In this document: positions 18,710 to 25,104 of the stretch, one piece after another
How the letters are laid out: every line of letters begins with the position of its first letter
How positions within the stretch are numbered: position 1 is the first letter of the stretch
Source: Stenotrophomonas panacihumi
GTDB lineage: Bacteria; Pseudomonadota; Gammaproteobacteria; Xanthomonadales; Xanthomonadaceae
Length of the DNA: 64,000 nucleotides
Reading direction: 5' to 3'
NCBI RefSeq assembly: GCF_001431645.1
Contig: NZ_LLXU01000076.1
Span: 85,531-149,530, forward strand
Notes under the pieces: generated by a model
What the model saw: only the letters and a program-made list of their open reading frames with translations
Told to the model about the DNA's origin: nothing
The model's database searches: none
Program-made: the position numbers and the translations under genes

Positions 18710-20278
18710 TTACACGCGCGGCAGGCCGCGCGCGCGGATGTGGTCGATCAGTTCACGGTGGCCGGGCAACGCGGCGAGCATGCGCGCGGTCTGCTCGGCG
18801 GTCTGGCGGAAGCAGCGTTCGGCACGCTGGATGGCCGCCGTATGCGCCGTGCCCACCCTGCCCTGCGGCACGAAACCCATGCCATAGAGAATGTACTGGT
18901 AGCTCGCCCAGGGGAAGACCTCCTCGATCCGGTAGAGGTCGTAGCGCGAGGGCGGCTGGTAGCGCCACAGCGAGAGCAGGTCGCGCAGGCGTTCGGGCCA
19001 GCTCTCCTCGCGGCGGTGGTCGCGCCAGTAGTCCGAATCGTCCCGGCGGCTGAGCACGTAGTGCAGCTTGAGGAAGTCCACCACCCGCTCCCAGCGGTAG
19101 CGGAAGGTGTCGTTGAAGCGCCCGGCGAGGATGTCCATAGTGTCGCGCGTGGCTGGGAACTGGTCGGCGATCATCGCCGCGGCCAGTTCCACCAGCACCA
19201 GCGAGCTGGCTTCCAGCGGCTCCAGGAAGCCGCTGGATAGCCCCACCGCCACGCAGTTGTTGCGCCACGGGCGCAGGCGGTAGCCCGGCTCGATGCGCAC
19301 GCGCGGCACCCAGGTGATGTCCTGCTCGCGCCCGCCCGTCTCCACGATGTAGCGCACCAGCGCGTCGTGCGCGTCCTGTTCGCTGCCGTAGGCGCTGGAA
19401 TAGACGTGGCCGATGCCGCGGCGGCCCTGCAGGCCGATGTCCCAGATCCAGCCGAACTTCTGCGCGGTGGAGATGGTCTGGCAGGCGATGGGCGCGCGCG
19501 GGTCGGCATAGGCGACCTGGGTGGGAATGGCGCGGTCGTTGAACAGCAAGTGCTGCTGCGGCAGCAACGGCTCGCCGAGGTGCTGGCCGATCAGCAGCGC
19601 CCGCAGCCCGGTGCAGTCGATGAACAGGTCGCCGGCGATGTCGCCATGCTCGCGGGTACGCAGCGCGGCGATGTCGCCGTTGTCGTGCGAGAGCACTTCG
19701 GTGACCAGGTCCGGCACGTGGCGCACGTTGAGCCGCGCCACGCAGTGCTTGCGCAGGAAGCCGCCGAGCTTGGCGGCATCCAGGTGATAGGCGTAGTTGG
19801 CCACCGAGGCGTACTCGGGCGTGGCGAACTGCTTGGGTCCCTTGTTCGCATCGCACAGGTGCGGCTGCGCGCAGACCAGGTGGTCGAACTGGGCGTCGGG
19901 ATGGTGCTGGCGCCAGCCGCCGATCAGGTCGGCCTCGTCGTAGCCACCCGGCAGGTGGAAGGGATGGTAGTAGGTGTCGTTCGGGCCGGCGTCGGTCCAG
20001 TTGACGAACTGCGAGCCCTGCTTGAAGGCGCCTTCGCATTCGCGGATGAAATCGGCCTCGCTCACGCCGATCCGGCGCAAGGTGTCGCGCATCGTCGGCC
20101 AGGTGCCCTCGCCGACGCCGATGATCGGCACGTCGGGCGATTCGATCACGGTGATGCGCAGGTCGTCGGCGCCGGGGCCGCCATGTTCGGCGGCGAGCAC
20201 GCCGGCGGTCAGCCAGCCGGCCGAGCCGCCGCCGAGGATGACCACGTGTCGGATGGATTGGGTCAAAGCGGACCTCAT
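18710..20278 (-). CDS. Flavin-dependent tryptophan-halogenase-family protein (first copy)
   Basis: A 522-residue flavin halogenase family protein: FAD motif GGGSAGW (16-22), GVGEGTWPT, Lys86 equivalent (GAFKQGSQFVNW) and the C-terminal FLEPLEASS segment. The signature W-x-W-x-I-P is altered to WIWDIG (277-282), with glycine replacing proline, and the GEAT of the active loop is GEGT. It is clearly paralogous to, but diverged from, the second halogenase in the operon. Activity as a halogenase is therefore less certain. Second gene of the operon, after the TonB receptor and a 12-bp hairpin. Confidence 0.85.
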   Translation of the reverse strand: MRSALTQSIRHVVILGGGSAGWLTAGVLAAEHGGPGADDLRITVIESPDVPIIGVGEGTWPTMRDTLRRIGVSEADFIRECEGAFKQGSQFVNWTDAGPNDTYYHPFHLPGGYDEADLIGGWRQHHPDAQFDHLVCAQPHLCDANKGPKQFATPEYASVANYAYHLDAAKLGGFLRKHCVARLNVRHVPDLVTEVLSHDNGDIAALRTREHGDIAGDLFIDCTGLRALLIGQHLGEPLLPQQHLLFNDRAIPTQVAYADPRAPIACQTISTAQKFGWIWDIGLQGRRGIGHVYSSAYGSEQDAHDALVRYIVETGGREQDITWVPRVRIEPGYRLRPWRNNCVAVGLSSGFLEPLEASSLVLVELAAAMIADQFPATRDTMDILAGRFNDTFRYRWERVVDFLKLHYVLSRRDDSDYWRDHRREESWPERLRDLLSLWRYQPPSRYDLYRIEEVFPWASYQYILYGMGFVPQGRVGTAHTAAIQRAERCFRQTAEQTARMLAALPGHRELIDHIRARGLPRV

Positions 20279-20305
20279 GCAACTTCGCCAGGCCGGACAA
20301 GCGAA

Positions 20306-20333
20306 GGCCGGAGATCCCTTCGGATCTCCGGCC
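20306..20333 (-). terminator. 12-bp perfect hairpin between receptor and halogenase
   Basis: GGCCGGAGATCC and its exact complement flank a 4-base loop. On the minus strand it is followed by TTCGCTTG rather than a T-run, so it is more likely an attenuator or mRNA-stabilising/processing hairpin than a full terminator. It would keep receptor transcript more abundant than the downstream genes. Confidence 0.55.
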
Positions 20334-20390
20334 CCCGCCCTGTCAGCGGCGGTCTGGAGGGGGCGGCCCGCCGCGACAGGCCGGGCCGGA

Positions 20391-23300
20391 TCAGAACTTG
20401 TAGCGCAGACCGAACATGTAGCGCGGACCCAGCTGGTCGACCGAATACAGCTGCTTCGAATTGCGGCCGTGCACCCGGGTGGTCTCGTTGGTGATGTTGA
20501 TGCCTTCCACCGAGAGCGTCAGGTTTTCGGTCACGTCGTAGCTGATGTTCATGTCGAGCTGGCCGTAGGCCTCGGTGTACAGCGGGTTGGAACCCTTGCC
20601 GTCGCCCAGCGCGTTGAGGAACTCGTCACGCCAGTTGTACGCCGCGCGGATCGACCAGCCGTACTTCTCGTAGAACGCCACGAAGTTGGCCGAATCGCTC
20701 AGGCCGGTCAGCGCGAACTGCGTGCCCAGCGCCCCGTTGTTGTAGGTCAGGCCCGAATCCACCCAGGTGTAGTTCGCCGCCAGGCCGAAGCCCGATTCGC
20801 CGAACATGTGCTGGATGTTGAACTCCCAACCGTCCAGCTTGTCGGAGCGGTTGTTGACCGGCTGGGACAGGTTGAACGGGATGACCGGGTCGCCCGGCTG
20901 GCCCACGATGGTGCCCGCCGCCGCATTGACGCCAGGCTGGCCGTCGAAGTTGGCGAAGATGAAATCGCGGATGCAGGGACGGTCGGTGCTGGCGCAGCCA
21001 CCGGCGATGGCCGCGTTCCAGTACGCGCCGCCGGCCGGCGTATGCACGTTGTCATACGGGGTCTGCATGCTGCTCTGGGCGGCGATGAAGTTGTCGATCT
21101 TCTTGTGGAAGTAGCCCAGCGACATGTAGCTCGCGTCGGCGTAGTACCACTCGACCGACAGGTCGATGTTCGACGATTCCAGCGGCTTCAGCGCCGGGTT
21201 GCCGGACGAACCGCTGCCACCGTCGAAGCGGGCCACGCCGCCCAGCGAGGTCGCCGCGTTCAGGTCGCCCCAGTTCGGGCGGCCCAGCGTTTCGCTGTAG
21301 CTGGCGCGCAGCTTGACCGAGCTGGTCAGGTCCACGCCGATGTCCAGGTTCGGCAGCCAGTACTTGTACTCGCCATCGTCGCGGCGGAATTCCGAGCCGC
21401 TGTAGATGATGTTGAACTCGTTGGCACCGGCCCAGTTGATGCCCACCGGGGCCGGCTGCAGCGACTGCGCCTGCACCTTGGTTTCTTCGTAGCGGATGCC
21501 GGCCGCCACGCTCACCGGCAGGCCCCAGTCGAAGGTGTTGCTCCAGCTCAGGTACGCGCTGCGCGACTTTTCCTGCACGCGGCTGTCGCCGACGGTGCGG
21601 TTGGCCGTGCTGCCCGGCACCGGCTGGCCGGTGTAGTCGTACGAGGCCAGGTAGTCTTCCGCGCTGCCCTTGCCGGCGCGCACCCACGCATCGGCCGCCA
21701 GCTGGCGGACGGTGGCGAAGTCGAAGCCGAAGAAGTCATCGGTGAAGGCCGGGCTGCTCGCGCCGCCGAACTGGTCGAAGTAGTCGCCCATGTGCTCGAG
21801 CTGCCACACCTCGTCCGGATAGTCGGCCGCGCTGGTCGCGCCGCCCCAGGTGTCGAGCTGGACGTTGGTGAAGGCCGAGCGGTTGTTGTAGGTGGTCGAG
21901 GCCACGCCGAAGTTCAACTTCGAGTAGTTCTCGAACACGAACTCGCCGCTGCCCTGCCACTGCTGGATCTCGGCGCGGTTGTAGTTGTTGCTGAACACCG
22001 AACCGGTGACGAGCATCTGCGACGGATCGATCGCGGTCATGCCGTTGGGCAGGATCAGCGTCAGGATCGGGAAATCACCGCTGAAGTCGGCGATGTTGCC
22101 GGCGCGGAAGAAGCCGGCGGCGCTGAGCGTGTTGCTCGAGCCGTACGGGCTGTCCGGCTTGGAGGTCGCCGAGGAGTCGTGGTAGTCCATGGTCAGGGTC
22201 AGCTGGTCGCTGACCTTCCATTCGACGTTGAAGCCCAGCGACTTGTTCTCGTGCTTGACCGCCGAATCGCCGGCGCCGTTGGCGAAGTCGGAATTGCCGT
22301 TGTAGAGCTCTTCGTAGTACAGCGGCGAGGAGCCCGAACCGGAGGTCCACGAACTTTCGTTCGGGGTCATGTTGAACCACACCGACATGTCGTTGCGACG
22401 GGTGTGGATCTTGTTTTCCGAGTAGGTGTAATCCAGCGTCGCGGTCAGTTCGTCGATCGGGCGCCACTGCAGCACGGCCTGGCCGTTGGTGCGCTTGCGC
22501 TCGACCGAGTTGACGCTGTAGCCCAGGCTCTGCGGCATGGAGTACACATCGTTCGGGCCCGGGCGGTTGGTGATGTTCTCCGAACCTGGCTGGCCCGGCA
22601 GCGGCAGCGCCGAACCACCGCCGAGGCCGTCGGCGCGCGGGGTGTCGACGAACGGACGCCAGCCGTTGCCCGGGGCGACGAACGCCGAGGCCGAGCCGGA
22701 GTCACGCTCCTGGTAGCTGCCGCTGATGCCCAGGCCGAACTGGCCATCCTTCGAGGTGGTGCTGAAGATGCCCGACAGTTCCGGCGTCACCGAGCTGCCC
22801 TTCAGGCGGCTCGGCAGGTCGTCGTCGGAGGTGTCCCACACGCCCTTGGCGGCGGCGCTGGCGTGCGTGCCCGGGTTGTCGAGCGGACGCGCGGTGCGGA
22901 TGTTGATGGTGGCGCCGATGCCGCCGGTCGGGATATCCGCGCGGCTGGTCTTGAAGACGTCGACCTCGGAGATCGACTCGGAGGCCAGGTCGCTGAATTC
23001 GAACGCGCGGCTGCCGGTCGAGGTCGGCATCTGCCGGCCGTTGAGCAGCACGAGGTTGAAGTCCGGGCCCATGCCGCGCACGGTCACGCGCGAGCCTTCG
23101 CCGTTGCTGCGGTCGATGGACACGCCGGAGATGCGCTGCAGCGACTCGGCCAGGTTCGAATCAGGGAACTTGCCGATGTCCTCGGCCACGATGCCGTCGA
23201 CGACACCCTGCGCATCGCGCTTGAGGTTCATCGACGAGGTGAGGCTGCCGCGGATGCCGGTGACCTGCACGGTGTCCAGCGTGGTGGCCGGATCCTGCGT

Positions 23301-23438
23301 GGAGGCGGTGGCGCCGGTGCCGACCTGGGTGCTGCTGGTCGGCGGATTGGCGTCCTGGGCAAAGGCCGGGCCCGCGAGGGCAACCATCATGGCCGATGCC
23401 AGAACACGCTTCTTGGGTACGAACTGCACTTGCTTCAT
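20391..23438 (-). CDS. TonB-dependent receptor of the halogenase operon
   Basis: A 1,015-residue outer-membrane receptor. The signal peptide ends near GPAFAQ; a TonB-box-like stretch (TTLDTVQVTGIRGSL) is followed by the plug domain (DGIVAEDIGKFPDSNLAESL, SRVTVRGMGPDFNLVLLNGR) and a long beta-barrel ending in MFGLRYKF. The start at 23438 has GGAGGG eight bases upstream. Receptors of this family import oligosaccharides or other large ligands. Upstream lie two LacI-type palindromes, suggesting induction by a sugar; no LacI gene is in the window. It heads a seven-gene minus-strand operon ending at 13812. Confidence 0.93.
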   Translation of the reverse strand: MKQVQFVPKKRVLASAMMVALAGPAFAQDANPPTSSTQVGTGATASTQDPATTLDTVQVTGIRGSLTSSMNLKRDAQGVVDGIVAEDIGKFPDSNLAESLQRISGVSIDRSNGEGSRVTVRGMGPDFNLVLLNGRQMPTSTGSRAFEFSDLASESISEVDVFKTSRADIPTGGIGATINIRTARPLDNPGTHASAAAKGVWDTSDDDLPSRLKGSSVTPELSGIFSTTSKDGQFGLGISGSYQERDSGSASAFVAPGNGWRPFVDTPRADGLGGGSALPLPGQPGSENITNRPGPNDVYSMPQSLGYSVNSVERKRTNGQAVLQWRPIDELTATLDYTYSENKIHTRRNDMSVWFNMTPNESSWTSGSGSSPLYYEELYNGNSDFANGAGDSAVKHENKSLGFNVEWKVSDQLTLTMDYHDSSATSKPDSPYGSSNTLSAAGFFRAGNIADFSGDFPILTLILPNGMTAIDPSQMLVTGSVFSNNYNRAEIQQWQGSGEFVFENYSKLNFGVASTTYNNRSAFTNVQLDTWGGATSAADYPDEVWQLEHMGDYFDQFGGASSPAFTDDFFGFDFATVRQLAADAWVRAGKGSAEDYLASYDYTGQPVPGSTANRTVGDSRVQEKSRSAYLSWSNTFDWGLPVSVAAGIRYEETKVQAQSLQPAPVGINWAGANEFNIIYSGSEFRRDDGEYKYWLPNLDIGVDLTSSVKLRASYSETLGRPNWGDLNAATSLGGVARFDGGSGSSGNPALKPLESSNIDLSVEWYYADASYMSLGYFHKKIDNFIAAQSSMQTPYDNVHTPAGGAYWNAAIAGGCASTDRPCIRDFIFANFDGQPGVNAAAGTIVGQPGDPVIPFNLSQPVNNRSDKLDGWEFNIQHMFGESGFGLAANYTWVDSGLTYNNGALGTQFALTGLSDSANFVAFYEKYGWSIRAAYNWRDEFLNALGDGKGSNPLYTEAYGQLDMNISYDVTENLTLSVEGINITNETTRVHGRNSKQLYSVDQLGPRYMFGLRYKF

Positions 23439-23544
23439 GGAACTTCCCTCCCCGGAGTCGCGATGACGTGCTGTGGTGCTGCGTCTGTTGTCGCGCCATA
23501 GCCGCAACGCGCAGCTATAGCTGGAACTCATAAGTTCGGGGCGG

Positions 23545-23574
23545 ATTGGAATCGCAATCTGACAGCGTTGTCAA
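23545..23574 (-). promoter_or_regulatory. Candidate sigma-70 promoter of the receptor operon
   Basis: On the minus strand TTGACA (23574-23569) and TCCAAT (23550-23545) are separated by 18 bases. The -35 hexamer overlaps the palindrome at 23560-23573, so a repressor bound there would block the polymerase. A/T-rich sequence upstream could act as an UP element. Confidence 0.45.
23560..23573. promoter_or_regulatory. LacI-type operator candidate O1
   Basis: TGACAGCGTTGTCA has perfect 5-base arms (TGACA/TGTCA) around a central CG, the architecture of LacI-family operators. It overlaps the candidate -35 hexamer of the TonB receptor operon. Confidence 0.5.
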
Positions 23575-23672
23575 ACTTTGCGAAAAAACTGCAATGAATT
23601 CGCCATGAATCGTAAAAAACGCCTTAAAACGATGTTGCGGCGCAGCGCGCGGTGCGCGGAAAGTGCCTGATT

Positions 23673-23688
23673 CTGTTAGCGTTAACAG
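23673..23688. promoter_or_regulatory. LacI-type operator candidate O2
   Basis: CTGTTAGCGTTAACAG is a 16-bp palindrome with one mismatched pair and a central CG. It differs at only two positions in its 14-base core from the Xanthomonas xylan-regulon box (TGGTAGCGCTAACA) as I recall it. It lies about 105 bases upstream of O1, which would allow looping between the two. The 318-base gap 23439-23756 holds these two sites, the promoter and A/T-rich sequence; no gene is seen in it. Confidence 0.5.
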
Positions 23689-23756
23689 TCCGGGCCACGG
23701 CCATGTCCGCAATTGACCGCGTTGTCCGAAAACGGCGGTTCGGGCGGCGTCCGGGA

Positions 23757-24722
23757 TCAGCCGGCCGGCAGGCGGTGCACTTCGACGGTGACGTGCACCA
23801 GTTCCTCGTGGATGGCGAGCATGGCGCGGAAGTCGTCCGCCCCCAGCGGGCTGTCGGTCACCAGCGACACCACGCAGGCGAACTTGCCGCGCCCCACCTT
23901 CCACACGTGCAGGTCGCTGATCCGCGCGCGCACGTCGCCCTGCTCGATCACCTCGCGCACTTCCTCCACCACGGGCGCGTCCATTTCCGCGTCCAGCAGC
24001 ACGCGGCCGCTGCTGCGCAGCAGGCCCCAGGCCCACACCGTGACCAGCACCGCGCCGGCCAGGCCCATCACCGGGTCGAGCCAGCGCGCGCCGAGGTACA
24101 TGCCGCCCAGCAGCGCGACGATGGCCAGCACCGAGGTCGCCGCGTCGGCGATCACATGCAGGTAGGCCGAGCGCTGGTTGAGGTCGTGGTGATGGTGGTG
24201 ATGGCCATGGTCGTGGTCATGGTCGTGAGCATCGCCGTGGTGATGGCCGTGGTCATGCCCATGGTCGTGGTCGCGCAACCACCAGGCGCACAGCAGGTTC
24301 ACCGCCAGGCCGACGACGGCGATGGCGATCGCCTCGCGGTAATGGATCGGGCTGGGGGTGATGAGCCGCTCGACGGACTGGAAAGCCATCAGCCCGGCGA
24401 CCACCAGCAGCAGGATGGCACTCGTGTAGCCGCCGAGGATCTCGATCTTCCAGGTGCCGAAGGCAAAGCGCCCATCGCCCGCATAGCGCCGCGCGCAGGC
24501 ATAGGCGAAGGCGGACAGGCCCAGCGCCAGCGCGTGCGAGCTCATGTGCCAGCCATCGGCCAGCACCGCCATCGAGTTGAACCACCAGCCGCCGCTGATC
24601 TCCACGACCATCATGGCCAGGGTCAGCCACATCGCGCGGCGGGCGGCACGTTCGGCGCCGGCGTTGCCGGTGTCGAAGGCATGGGAATGGCGGCGTTGCG
24701 CGGCGGCGGCTTCAAGCGACAT
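23757..24722 (-). CDS. dmeF: DmeF-like cation diffusion facilitator (Co/Ni efflux)
   Basis: A 321-residue CDF transporter with six membrane segments. Transmembrane metal residues are visible as ADGWHMSSH in helix 2 and HVIAD in helix 5. A very histidine-rich loop lies between helices 4 and 5 (residues 152-179, repeats of DHDHGH and HHHHHH), and a C-terminal cytoplasmic domain includes DLHVWKVG. The proton-driven exporter would move Co(II)/Ni(II) or related ions out of the cytoplasm. The subtype is assigned from the divergent RcnR/DmeR-type regulator and shared operator; Zn cannot be excluded. Confidence 0.85.
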   Translation of the reverse strand: MSLEAAAAQRRHSHAFDTGNAGAERAARRAMWLTLAMMVVEISGGWWFNSMAVLADGWHMSSHALALGLSAFAYACARRYAGDGRFAFGTWKIEILGGYTSAILLLVVAGLMAFQSVERLITPSPIHYREAIAIAVVGLAVNLLCAWWLRDHDHGHDHGHHHGDAHDHDHDHGHHHHHHDLNQRSAYLHVIADAATSVLAIVALLGGMYLGARWLDPVMGLAGAVLVTVWAWGLLRSSGRVLLDAEMDAPVVEEVREVIEQGDVRARISDLHVWKVGRGKFACVVSLVTDSPLGADDFRAMLAIHEELVHVTVEVHRLPAG

Positions 24723-24745
24723 GGGAGATCCGGTGGGGTTTGCCT

Positions 24746-24766
24746 GTATACCCCCCTAGGGTATAT
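24746..24766. promoter_or_regulatory. DmeR/RcnR operator overlapping two divergent promoters
   Basis: GTATACCCCCCTAGGGTATAT contains the inverted repeat TATACCC / GGGTATA separated by five bases, with the C-tract typical of operators of the CsoR/RcnR/DmeR family. It ends 11 bases before the regulator ATG and begins 23 bases before the exporter ATG. TATACA (minus strand) and GTATAT (plus strand) at its two edges could be the -10 boxes of the divergent genes, so one bound repressor would shut both. Confidence 0.75.
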
Positions 24767-24777
24767 CGTCCGGCCCC

Positions 24778-25050
24778 ATGGCGCACATCTCCCACAACAA
24801 GAAAGCCCTGCTCACCCGCATCCGCCGCATCGCCGGGCAGGTCGCCGGGCTGGAAAAAGCCCTGCTCGAAGATGCCGACTGCGGCGACGTGCTCGTGCAG
24901 ATCGCCGCGGCCAAGGGCGCCATGCATGCGTTGATGATGGAGGTGCTGGTCGGGCACCTGGAGGAACACGTCGTCGCCGAGCCGGATGCCGGCAAGCGGC
25001 GCGAAGAGGCCGAGCTGGTCGCGCGCCTGATGAAGGGTTTCGGCAAGTAG
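24778..25050 (+). CDS. dmeR: Metal-sensing repressor, RcnR/DmeR type (CsoR family)
   Basis: A 90-residue all-helical DUF156 repressor. His3, Cys35, His60 and His64 fall exactly at the positions that bind Ni/Co in E. coli RcnR, and Glu63 is also kept. This argues for a Ni/Co sensor rather than a copper (CsoR) or formaldehyde (FrmR) sensor. The metal-free tetramer should bind the operator just upstream and repress both its own gene and the exporter. There is no ribosome-binding sequence before the ATG, and the likely transcript start is within a few bases of it, so the mRNA may be leaderless. Confidence 0.88.
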   Translation: MAHISHNKKALLTRIRRIAGQVAGLEKALLEDADCGDVLVQIAAAKGAMHALMMEVLVGHLEEHVVAEPDAGKRREEAELVARLMKGFGK

Positions 25051-25058
25051 CCGCGCCC

Positions 25059-25092
25059 GGCAGGATGCCCCCGCGCGCGGAGGCACCCTGCC
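25059..25092. terminator. Bidirectional hairpin between convergent genes
   Basis: GGCAGGATGCC pairs with GGCACCCTGCC (one mismatch) around a GC-rich loop. It lies in the 54-base gap between the converging metal regulator and TonB receptor genes. No strong T-run on either side. Confidence 0.5.
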
Positions 25093-25104
25093 CTTCATCG
25101 CGAA

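Noticed and set aside
19974..23501. Plus-strand frame antisense to the TonB receptor and halogenase
   Set aside because: Low-complexity Val/Arg/Ala/Gly composition without motifs; the minus-strand receptor is unambiguous.
24152..24300. Short ATGGTGGTGATGG-type repeats
   Set aside because: These are codons for the histidine-rich loop of the CDF exporter read on the other strand, not a DNA repeat element or CRISPR.
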